Part shown: positions 8,821 through 17,061 of the stretch, piece after piece
Layout of the letters: each line of letters begins with the position of its first letter
Numbering within the stretch: the first letter of the stretch is position 1
Origin: Chromera velia
Lineage: Eukaryota; Sar; Chromeraceae
DNA length: 17,061 bases
Assembly (NCBI GenBank): GCA_018398765.1
Contig: JAHBMJ010000232.1
Span: 36,027-53,087, forward strand
Direction: 5' to 3'
Made by a program: the position numbers and the translations under genes
Notes under the pieces: generated by a model
The model's database searches: none
The model's input: the letters and a program-made list of their open reading frames with translations, nothing else
Told to the model about the DNA's origin: nothing

Positions 8821-10119
8821 AACGAATTTTCTTCTTCTTCTCCTTCTTCTTCTGGCTTGCCTTCCTGCCGTCCCGTCTACACGATCGAGACAGCTAGAGT
8901 GATCGAAGGACGTGAGTGAGTTAGTGAGTGAGTGAGTGAGTGAACTGCAGGAGGAGGTGAGTACCACATGAGTGGGAGGGAGAAGTAGGACTGGCAGTTC
9001 TCATGAGCCACAATCATCATCATCATGACAAATTTCAAAAAACAGATCAATTTAAATAGATACGACGACATACGGTGAAACCTTCATTCCGAATCAAACC
9101 GTAAAGATCGAGCAGACAAGGCTTCAGGAAAGACACTCAGCACCAGCACATGAGATAAAAATTGCGAAGAGATGATAAGAGGTGGCGGAAAGGAGGTTTG
9201 TATGTGCGATTGATTACACAGACATTGCTTGAAGATCGGGGGACAAGGGACAATCTGCCTTTCTCCCCCCCCTTTCCGCGTCCTGATCTCTTTCCCTCTC
9301 CCCATGCTGCAATGAGTGATCCAACGATCGGGAATGACGGGAGGCAGGGAGGAAGGACGCGCGGAAGGAGAGAAAGGATACACAGCTTTGTGGACAAAAC
9401 AAGGAGGAAAAGTAAAATTTCTTCAACAAAACTGCTCGATCCCGAACTTGACCAAAGGTCTGTGTGTGGGCCTCTTTCTCTTTCCGAAAAATGTACAGGG
9501 ACTCGAAACGGTCCAAGGATTTACATACGCTCTTTCCTTATGAACCATAGAAAGGGAAGATACAAGCACACAACGAAGTAGGAATGCAACGACGGTCTTC
9601 TCTCCAGGAGGACCCCTTCAGTCTCCCTCCCTCAACCTGTCGCTGCTCCATCCGACCACCTGCATTGACGGACATATCGACTCCCACTGGGAGGACCCCC
9701 GTACAGTGTATGAGGTATCTCTGACAGTGTGTTCCCTCCTCTCAACTCAAAAGTCCCCCCGGAGAGGAGAACAGAAAAGAGGACGCCTCCTGTAGCAAGC
9801 AAGCGAACACAGAAAGAGAGAGAGATGAAAAAGGTGCATGCCTGAATTGAGACTGAACAAGCAAGCATCTTGAGATCACTCATCCCAACGAGTCATGCAG
9901 CCATGCAATCATACGGAGAGAGTTGAACTGACTTGGAGAGAGAGAAGGAAAAAGAAAGGGAAAGGAGGAAAGAAGGACTTTGCCTCCAGCTGAGTCGGGA
10001 ATAAAAGAGGGAGACTGAGCAGAAGTCATCAAGCAACGAACTGGATTGCGCTTCCCCTCCACGAGCTTCTTCTCCCTTCGTGCTGCTGACTCCCACGCTC
10101 ACCCGTTAACTCGATCACG

Positions 10120-13100
10120 TCAACGAAAAGGCCCTCCCCTAAGATCCCAGCGGGACGTGGAACCTCCGCTGTGGCGACCTTCGTAATAATCGTCCAAGGC
10201 TTTCTCCTCTCGACTCTGTTCATAACGATCATAATCCTCCTCCTCTTTGACTCGAACAACACCCCACCTGTCGTCAAATCTCCCCTGCATCTGAAGTCAC
10301 TGCGAGTGGGAACGGGAACGGGATCGATCCCTTTGCCTCTCTCTCCTGCCCACCCTCTCTCCAAAATTCCCTCTGTACTCCCTCTCACGTCCCCAATTTC
10401 TCTCCAAACCACGATGAGGACTCGAAGACCTCTGCCCCCCCTGTCCCCCCAAAGAGGCGGACCGTTGAAACCCACCAAGACGCCCTTCCCCCTCCCTGCC
10501 ACTTAAAGTTTGGGGCACACAAAGAATGACAGGAGGCTTGAAGGAAGTCTCTCTCTGCACGGCACCGCCCTCAGATGCGTGCCCCCCATAACTGGGGGAG
10601 TGTGCGGTCGGTAGGTATTGTTGGGGCACACTGCGATGAGTTCCCCATGCATGTCTGCACGGCTCCTCATGTAGACTCATACCGCGAGACCCGCCCTCAC
10701 GTTCATCATGTCTTTCTTCATAACGAGGGCGAGGGGGATCCCTTGAGAACACACTGCGGCGGGGTGAAGAGTTCAAACGGTCAAGCCTGGCCGTACCTCG
10801 ATATCCCTGCTCCTGCATCTCCGCTTCTTCTTCTTGTCCTCTGCTCAGGGGGAGGAGGCTCTGACTGCCGTGCGTGTACCCAGCAGGTGCCCCTCCCCTC
10901 TGGTGGGTCTGTGCGGCAGGAGGAAGAGCCGAAAGGGACTGCCTTGAGGAGAAGGCAAGACCAGGATCAAACTGGCTGTGTGGAGGGGCGGGGAGAACCT
11001 CATCGCCCCCTCCAGGCAGGGCAGGCTGGGGCACCTGCTCTGAGACAGATACAGTGGCACTGCCAGCCTCATGTCTGCCGTCTGTCCTCTGACAGCGTCA
11101 GGGTGCTGATGGGAGACAAACTGAGGGAGCCGATCGGCAGCAGCATGTAAGGGGAGTGGCCGAAGAATTTGGGTTCTCCCTGAAAGGGTCTGCGACTGTT
11201 CAGACCTCGACTGAGAGAAACTATTCTCCTCCTCCTCCTCTTTCACCTTCACCGGCATGGACTGTTCCTGGGGAGGGGGAGGAATTGGACTGCGGTCTGG
11301 AAGCTTGAAATGGTGAAGGGTCTGGTGGGGGTCGGCGGGGAGTTCGTGCGGGTCGGAGACGGAAGGGCGTGGACCATTTTGAGGTCCAGTCACTGGCTGG
11401 GGAGGGGCTGCCTCGATAGGGGCAACTGGGAGGGGGCTTTGGGATTTCGGGGCAGAGGCACTGCTGGGCTGACTTGGGGGCGCTGGGGCATCGGTGAGAG
11501 TGGAGACGGCAACAGAGGTGGCAGTGGGTTCCTGGGGGGAGGGTTGTTTTTTTCTGGCAAACGCAAGAGCTGCGGCGACAGCGCAGTCCTTCTCACTGTC
11601 ATTGTCGCTATCACCGTCGCTGTCGCTGTCGCTTTCTGAGGATGAGATCTGGATGCTCTCTGCACTTGGGGAGGAGCGGGGCTGTCTAGGGTGGATCGAG
11701 CTTGGTTTGTCGGTGTGTGGGGGTCGTCTGAGGCTGTTTGAGGACTGAGGGGGTTGAGCCCGGCTTTCCTTGGTCTGTTTTCTTCGGTCCCCCTTCCTTT
11801 TCTGTTGGTCTTTCAGGACTGCTGCTGGATTGGAGCCCTTTCTTCCCTCTGCTCTCTTTTCGGTTTCTCCTTTCTTGCCCTCCTGTTGACGCTTCAGAGA
11901 GTCACGGCTGCCCATCTTTCTTAGCCCCCCCTCTCCCTCTCTCTGCTTTGTCGACCCTCGTGGGGGCGGAGAGGGACGACGAGTCAACGAGGCAGCAGAC
12001 AAACCTGCAGACCCTCTGCGCTTGAGGTTGGCACTGCCCCCATTGCTTTTCGAGGCAACAGAGCGCGCGTTGGACGCACAAGAATCACCTGTGCTCTTCC
12101 TCTTCTCCCCACGCCCCTTGGGCGCAGAGGAAGAAGCAGCAGCCTCCTTCGCTGCAGGGGAAGGGGAGGAAAGGGAGGAAGAGACAACACATGCAGGGGG
12201 AGAGATCGATAGCAGCAGAAACATTTAAAGAGGGTGAGTAGAGAGAAACATTTCTGAAGGGAGAAAGAGGAAAGAGGCAAAAACTCTGCAGAGGAGGAAG
12301 ACGCATGGGATTCGAAACAGCACAAAGTTTGGAATCCCCTTTCCGTTCTTTCCCCCAGCTGGCAACTGCCCCGACTGACCGCTCTCTGATTCTTTTTCTT
12401 CGCGGACCGCTGCGGTCACTGCGTCCCAGTCTCCAGTCTCCCTCCATGCTCTTATTTTCGCTTTCTCTCTAACTGGCTTCTGATGCAAGTCTAGCGTGTT
12501 TCTGATATCTCTAAGGTCCTCTTTGACTTTTGCAGTTTTCTGCTTGTCAAGCGCCCCCGCCTTTTTATCCTTCACGATCGGATCGTCTGGAAGCCGATCG
12601 AGTTGACAGCACATGTCGAGTGCCAAATCCCGAAGGAGACGGAGGAAAAAAGGGGGAATCAGATTCGTAGTTCGTATGCCCGCAACATCTGTATCTATCA
12701 TCAGGGGAAGGGAACCTTCGTTCTGCTTTTTGGCCTGTGTGAGGCTGTTTGCAAAAGTCTCTGTCAGAGAGGCTGACAGGAGGGACTTCAACTTGTTCCT
12801 GCACATTCCTTCCCACAGCCGCAGAAATTCTGGCAGTTCCTCCCGAAGACATCTAACAATACTCTGCTGTGTCGTTTCCCCACCCGTCGTCTCCCTCTTC
12901 TGCATTTTCTTGTGGACGTGATTGATCCACTGAATAAACGTCTGGGAGACAATTGTGGTGTTTGTAAACTCTCCCCAAAGATCTGCCTCCTCTTTCCAGC
13001 AGATCTCCCAAGAGAAAACAGAGTCAACGGCTTGCTCTGCAGCGTTCTCCAGCTGCTCGGGGAGGTTCCGTGATTGCCCCAAATTGAGCTCTTGTCTGAA

Positions 13101-13739
13101 ATTATCGTCCATCCACATCAAAATGGCATTCCTCAGATGCTCACAAAGCAAGGGTTTCAGACTGATCTTTTCGGAGGCTCCCTCGACGTCTATTTTGCAC
13201 ATCCTTCCCTTCTCTAGTAGTTCTCCTGAAAGGAAATCTGTAACCCTCTGTTTCACTCCCTCAATCACCTCCCCCGCCCACCTACCCCCCTTCAGAGAGC
13301 GAATCGCCTCCTTCATCTTTTTTTCAATCAGGTTCGCCCCTGAGGAACCATTCAGAGTCGAGAGCTCTGTCTTCAAGTTCTCTCCAACAAGGGATTTCAG
13401 ATGAACACAGAAGGCGTCAACTGCGCCCACCCACCAGCCGTCCCCATCCCCGAATATAACGAACTCTCTTTTCAACTCATAACAAAGTGACTGCCACAGC
13501 TTTTTGCAGACTTCTTCCACTCCCTGGTCAAAGCCTTTGAGTGACTGGTTCTTCTCCGCAAGGATGAACCCTTTGTACTTGACGTTCTGTTTGACTATCG
13601 TCGACACTGCCTGTACGCACTTCATGAGAAACTCCCCGCTCTTCGGAGGCCCCGAGGGAGCGGAGGAGGAGGAGCCACCATTAAGGTCTACCTGTGAGGT
13701 CTTCCTTCGAGGCTCTTTCTTCACAATCGGCGAACTCAT
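10120..13739 (-). CDS. Large unrecognised protein (about 1089 aa) with helical N-terminal half and charged disordered C-terminal half
   Basis: Four exons on the minus strand: 12380-13739, 11094-12151, 10354-11034 and 10120-10290 (TGA). Introns 12152-12379 (GTCAGT...CTGCAG), 11035-11093 (GTCAGA...GAGCAG, 59 nt) and 10291-10353 (GTGGGC...TTCAG) keep phase; the total is 3270 nt. The ATG at 13739 has an in-frame TGA nine bases upstream. Residues about 35-420 are open, non-repetitive and predicted helical, with aromatic patches such as GDGDGWWVGAVDAF and SWEICWKEEADLWGEF. I recognise no family there. Residues about 450-1089 are low-complexity: basic Lys/Arg/Ser stretches, an acidic Ser/Asp tract at about 623-642 (SSSESDSDSDGDSDNDSEKD), a Pro-rich part, then Arg/Gly/Ser/Glu repeats. 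Basic clusters (KKEPRRK at the N terminus) and three psi-K-x-E matches (IVKKEP, KVKEEE, RVKEEE) suggest a nuclear, possibly RNA- or chromatin-linked, SUMO-modifiable protein; this is inference. The last two exon junctions are the least certain. Confidence 0.6.
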
Positions 13740-14242
13740 CTGGCTTCAAGAAACGGGCAGCAAACAAACTGTTGCCACGGCCGTCTCCGGCAGCCTGGAA
13801 TATCCGGTAAAAGCTCTTTTCGGCGTCTACGATGAGTCAATTTCAGTACAGTATCGAAATAACTGACACAATCCACGGCTGTGAGATGAAATCTGACAAT
13901 CTATATAAGAGACAATCAGTTCCACGGTGTCCGAGACAAACAGAGCTTAGAGAAGGAAATTCACGGGGGCAGCATCGTGCCGTATGACGTTGGGGCCCGG
14001 ATGCTTGAGTAAAGTCTGCGTCGTTCTCACACTGCGAGTAAAGAAACAGTGATACTAGAGCTGGAAATTGAGGAAGACTGGTTCGACGTGTTGTCAGACT
14101 TCCATGTCAGAACCCGCGCCACCAAAATCGCGCAGGCGCTCAGACCGAGTCAGGGCTTGCAGGACACGCAAAAAGTTTTTTTTACCGCAATTCATGGCAC
14201 ACAAAAAGTTCCTTACTAGCATTCCATGCGATACAGATATAA
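13740..14242. other. Upstream region of the leftward gene, no gene seen
   Basis: About 500 bp lie between the leftward start codon (13739) and the first MITE-like element. It must include the promoter of the leftward gene. A 62-codon plus-strand open frame at 14068-14256 ends inside the element and has no support. A TATATAAG string at 13902-13909 is on the plus strand, pointing away from the leftward gene. Confidence 0.4.
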
Positions 14243-14578
14243 GCCCTGGCCCTTGAATTGTGACCATTCAACCACCCTTTGCATCAACTGATCTGTATGG
14301 ATGAATCTGTATGGTTTTTTTTTTCATTTTTCAATTCTTTTTTTTTTTGTAAAAAAAAAAATGGCCAGCTCCAGGTGGGGCCCTATCTGAAAGCGGTGTA
14401 AGCGCTCTCATCGCGCGCATGCACGTCGATGACAGACGTATGACAATGGCGCAAAATATAAGAGCAAAGGGTGACATGGTGTTTGTCTGTGTGCAAGTCA
14501 GTGGATGTTGGCAGGTGTTTGTCTATAGGTACGTCAGGGTGGTATACGCCTATTTGGTCACAATTCAAGGGCCAGGGC
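14243..14578. mobile_element. MITE-like element, copy 1 (336 bp, 24-bp perfect TIRs)
   Basis: The left end begins GCCCTGGCCCTTGAATTGTG and continues ACCA; the right end (14555-14578) is its exact reverse complement, giving perfect 24-bp terminal inverted repeats. The interior has no transposase frame. It contains a doubled ATCTGTATGGATGAATCTGT-type motif, a T11-GT-A11 dyad near 14339-14361 and a GC-rich central part. The size, the TIRs and the lack of coding capacity fit a non-autonomous DNA transposon (MITE) of unknown superfamily. The flanks (ATATAA on the left, ATCGTG on the right) give no clean target-site duplication. A second copy at 15497-15832 differs at one base. Confidence 0.8.
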
Positions 14579-14901
14579 ATCGTGAGCTGTGTGACTTTGA
14601 TTTCTTTTTTCTCTTGAATAAACGTCTTTGCCGTCTCTGCCGTCTCTGCAGGTTACTTGGAGCGACTGACTCTCTTTCTGGACGGCGTTTCTCGGAAAGT
14701 TGGTCTTCTTCGATTTGGACCCTTTTTTGCCCCCCCCCTCCCCCTTCCCTCTATGTGTGTGTGTGTGTGTGTGTGTGGATGGATGGATGGATAGATGGAT
14801 GAATAGATGGATGAGTGGTTGGGTGGGTGGGTAGGTAGGTCACTGAGTGTGAGGGTGCACGCAAGCTAGTTCAGAGGTTGGGTGTACAGAGCTAGCAGGG
14901 A

Positions 14902-14954
<53 letters not shown>

Positions 14955-15496
14955 AGAGAGAGAGAGAGAGAAAGAAGGTGGGAGAGGGAGAAAGAGTGCA
15001 GAGAGACGGCGCATACGTTTCAGTGAGAGAAAAGGAAGGAGAAAGGATCGAGGTAAGTAGGTAAGAAAGAGTGAGACAGGCATTTCACGGGAGCAGAGAG
15101 TATGTGTGGCAGGAGAAGTGTGACTGAATAGACGAATGACTGTCAGTGAATGAAAGAGCAGAGAGGTGCGGTGGGCAGGACATGGTAGAAAAGAGTGATG
15201 AAAGATAAACAAAACAGACGAGTGTACACTGTACGGAGGGGCTTGGTAATCGGTTGGTAGAAAGTGAAAGGTAGGGGCATATTCAGTCAGACAGTGTATT
15301 TGATGGTAGAAAGCTTGTGGTAGAAGAGCGAAAGAGAGAGAGAAGGGAAGAAGGCAGGCAGGGAGAGAACACAAGTGGGTCAGTTACTTGGTAGGTCGGT
15401 TGGGTGGCCTTTTCCTTCCGTTCGCATGTTCTGTCAGTCAGAAAGAAAAAGAAGTCATTTTGAGAAAAACGCGTTTTTATAGTTTGACTCTACGAA
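14579..15496. other. 918-bp spacer between twin elements, mostly microsatellites
   Basis: The spacer begins with a plus-strand stretch that ends in a pyrimidine-rich acceptor-like TCTCTGCAG (14642-14650), then an exon-like open segment to about 14730. It then holds poly-C, (GT)n at about 14755-14776, GGAT/GATG units to about 14800, GGGTGGGTAGGT units, a long (GA)n tract at 14904-14951 with a second one at 14954-14970, and purine-rich sequence to the second element. No gene is supported. Confidence 0.5.
14904..14951. repeat. (GA)n microsatellite
   Basis: About 24 uninterrupted GA units are followed by AAGG and a shorter GA run to about 14970, in the spacer between the two MITE-like copies. 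Confidence 0.9.
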
Positions 15497-15832
15497 GCCC
15501 TGGCCCTTGAATTGTGACCATTCAACCACCCTTTGCATCGACTGATCTGTATGGATGAATCTGTATGGTTTTTTTTTTCATTTTTCAATTCTTTTTTTTT
15601 TTGTAAAAAAAAAAATGGCCAGCTCCAGGTGGGGCCCTATCTGAAAGCGGTGTAAGCGCTCTCATCGCGCGCATGCACGTCGATGACAGACGTATGACAA
15701 TGGCGCAAAATATAAGAGCAAAGGGTGACATGGTGTTTGTCTGTGTGCAAGTCAGTGGATGTTGGCAGGTGTTTGTCTATAGGTACGTCAGGGTGGTATA
15801 CGCCTATTTGGTCACAATTCAAGGGCCAGGGC
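15497..15832. mobile_element. MITE-like element, copy 2 (336 bp, 24-bp perfect TIRs)
   Basis: It has the same length, orientation and sequence as the copy at 14243-14578. The only difference I find is G for A in the motif TTTGCATC(A/G)ACTG near the left end (about position 15539). The left flank reads ACGAA and the right flank ATATATATC, so again there is no obvious target-site duplication. Right of it, GGGCTTCGT (15842-15850) mirrors ACGAAGCCC (15492-15500) across the left boundary. It lies about 150 bp upstream of the start codon of the ABC gene, so it may affect that promoter. Confidence 0.8.
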
Positions 15833-15978
15833 ATATATATCGGGCTTCGTCAATTAGTTAACCCTGCAGGATCGATTCTTCCCTGCCTCTGACACTGACA
15901 TAGGTATCACACACACTCGATCCGTCAAACTCAGATTCAGCCATTCAAAACCCGAGTTTTCGCATTTGCTGATAGAGT

Positions 15979-17038
15979 ATGGGTACGGGATCAGAAACAA
16001 TGACGCCCTCAGACAGTTTGGTCGTCCAGAATCTCTCCTTCTCTTACATGATGAAGGAGGTGATCAGCAACGTCTCCTTCTCGCTGCCGAAAGGCGCAAG
16101 GTGAGCTAGACACTCTCTCTCAAGCACTGTCCTAGTGCCTGTCTACGATGAACGTGCATGCCCCTCGTATCCCTCTGCAGGTGTCTCCTTGTCGGTGAAA
16201 ACGGTGCGGGTGAGTCTGATGGATTTTCCCGTCTCCTGACGTGCTCCTATCTTTCTCTCCTTGCCCTCTGTGGCTTCCATTGAACCACTCTTTTCTCTCT
16301 GCCTGCGTTTCTATGTGCCTAAGAATCTGGACAAGCTCAGTCATTCTTTTTGCATGTGCTTGCGGACATTCAAGTCAACTCATTTGCTTGGCAAGCTGCT
16401 CCTCACCCCACCAACTCACACACTCGCTTGCTGAATGCGTCCATTCACTCATTCCCTCCGTCACTCACTTTCCAGCTCGCTCGTGCTGACTTAGCACCTC
16501 CCTCCTGACTCGCTTGCTCACTGCATCAGCCACCAACGCTTCCGCAGTCCTTTTCTTACTTCTTCCTCTGCCTTCCCCCCCTCCCACTTTCTCACTTGTT
16601 TACGCTTGTCCCGTCTGTCCTGATCTATCCCCTCTGTTTGCGTGTGCAGGCAAGTCAACGCTGCTGAAGCTTCTTGCAGGAAAGAACATGGTGCCCCGGT
16701 GAGTTGGGTGTCTGTGCAGCGTGTGCCTGTCTTGCTTTATATGGTTGCTTTCTTCACTCCATGTTGGTCCGTCAACTCACCCGTCTCCGCACTTTCTCTG
16801 CCTGCGTCCCTCTCATTCACTTGGGTTTCTTCATCTTTCTCGGTGTTTGCAAACGGAAACGCAGAGTGCGAGCATGTCTTTAACGTGTTTTTGTTACCCG
16901 ACAGAGTATTTTGAGTGTTGCGGTAGCGTATTGACCTCTTCCCTCAACTGTGTGTGTACTTGCAGTGAGGCCATCCAAGTTTTGGGCACCGCTCCGTTCT
17001 TCGACACGAGCTTGAACACCAGAATCTCATACCTTGGT
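15979..17038 (+). CDS. ABC ATPase, CAF16 / ABCI19-21-like (5' part, runs off right edge)
   Basis: Exons 15979-16100, 16181-16209, 16650-16698 and 16966 to about 17038-17040 join in phase with GTGAGC, GTGAGT and GTGAGT donors and CTGCAG, GTGCAG and TTGCAG acceptors. The product starts MGTGSETMTPSDSLVVQNLS (a second ATG is at codon 8), followed by the aromatic A-loop region LSFSYMM. Walker A, GENGAGKST, lies at about residues 46-54 and is split by the second intron within the last Gly codon. Then come LLKLLAGKNMV and VLGTAPFFDTSLNTRISYLG. R-C-L-L-V-G-x-N-G-A-G-K and V-L-G-x-x-P-F-x-D-T-x-L are the signature spacing of the soluble CAF16 group, which has one nucleotide-binding domain and no membrane segments, and which in yeast associates with the CCR4-NOT complex. 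Signature, Walker B and H-loop lie beyond the window. The last donor is ambiguous because (GTGG)n begins there. Confidence 0.85.
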
Positions 17039-17061
17039 GGGTGGGTGGGTGGGTGGGTGGG
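17037..17061. repeat. (GTGG)n array at window edge, overlapping a splice donor
   Basis: Six GTGG units plus a G run to the last base, beginning at the exon/intron border of the ABC gene. Each GTGGGT could serve as a donor; continuity with family members (YLGG) suggests that 17037 or 17041 is used. Confidence 0.75.

Larger units (their letters stand above)
6801..10119. other. Convergent intergenic region without a supportable gene
   Basis: This 3.3-kb stretch lies between two converging genes (ends at 5936 and 10120). It is purine-rich on the plus strand from about 7750, with GGAA, GGGAAGGGAA, TCTG/TCCG and GTGA repeats. An open frame at 7753-8670 (305 codons) is highly biased to Arg, Lys, Glu, Gly and Ser and has no recognisable domain; I treat it as a compositional open frame. 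Part of the region is likely 3' UTR of the leftward gene ending at 10120. No tRNA or rRNA was recognised. Confidence 0.5.

Noticed and set aside
10297-10353. Arg/Ser dipeptides (RDRSRSRSHSQ) as an SR-domain end of the leftward gene
   Set aside because: This frame stops at once, while the next frame downstream continues in a protein-like way after a TTCAG acceptor. The stretch is better read as a short intron whose pyrimidine-rich end happens to encode RS.
10029-10502. 157-codon minus-strand frame as the C terminus of the large leftward protein
   Set aside because: The alternative frame ending at 10120 (RFDDRWG, EEEDYDRYEQ, SRWDLRGG) has composition matching the preceding exon and is reached by a phase-0 junction.
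13902-13912. TATATAAGAGA as a TATA box for the leftward gene
   Set aside because: It is oriented on the plus strand, away from that gene, and is more than 2 kb from the rightward ABC start.
14068-14256. 62-codon plus-strand frame ending DTDISPGP, slightly like a 2A peptide or LINE N-terminal motif
   Set aside because: It lacks the required Asn-Pro-Gly-Pro context, stops immediately, and the SPGP part is encoded by the MITE end, so it looks like coincidence.
14383-14580. 65-codon minus-strand frame repeated identically at 15637-15834
   Set aside because: It is duplicated only because the whole 336-bp element is duplicated. It starts inside the TIR and resembles no transposase.

Overview
This window is nuclear DNA from an intron-rich, single-celled eukaryote. 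It has GT-AG introns of about 60-460 nt, no bacterial-style operons or ribosome binding sites, and a dense background of simple-sequence repeats. The gene content includes a flagellar dynein-assembly HEAT-repeat protein, so the organism (or one life stage) probably makes motile flagella. The repeat style and the alveolate-like coiled-coil/T1 protein make a chromerid alga such as Chromera my best guess, but this is inference and not proven by the sequence.

Layout: (1) 52-916, minus strand: 5' part of a HEAT-repeat gene resembling dynein axonemal assembly factor 5 (DNAAF5/HEATR2), running off the left edge. (2) 917-1974: a divergent intergenic region with an AT-rich core and several inverted repeats. 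(3) 1975-5936, plus strand: a complete gene of about nine exons whose spliced product (about 508 aa) has a coiled coil, a KCTD-type T1/BTB domain and a SPRY domain. Its introns are full of microsatellites, including a 42-nt G run. (4) 5937-10119: a 4.2-kb convergent intergenic region with no gene I can support, containing an AT-rich island with phased AAAT steps. (5) 10120-13739, minus strand: a four-exon gene for an unrecognised protein of about 1089 aa with a helical N-terminal half and a long disordered, charged, Ser/Arg/Pro-rich C-terminal half. (6) 13740-15978: a divergent intergenic region holding two nearly identical 336-bp MITE-like elements with perfect 24-bp terminal inverted repeats, in direct orientation, separated by 918 bp. 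(7) 15979-17038 and beyond, plus strand: 5' part of an ABC ATPase resembling yeast CAF16 / plant ABCI19-21, running off the right edge.

The genes do not look like one pathway. They are ordinary eukaryotic neighbours in alternating orientation. The most unusual signals are the twin MITEs and their asymmetric ends, the frequent GTCAG splice donors (C at +3) with tetranucleotide repeats that start at donors, a 36-nt microexon beside a long CA-repeat intron, the coiled-coil-T1-SPRY architecture, and the large unrecognised nuclear-looking protein. All exon boundaries were inferred by eye from reading frame, phase and splice signals; no transcript or database evidence was available.
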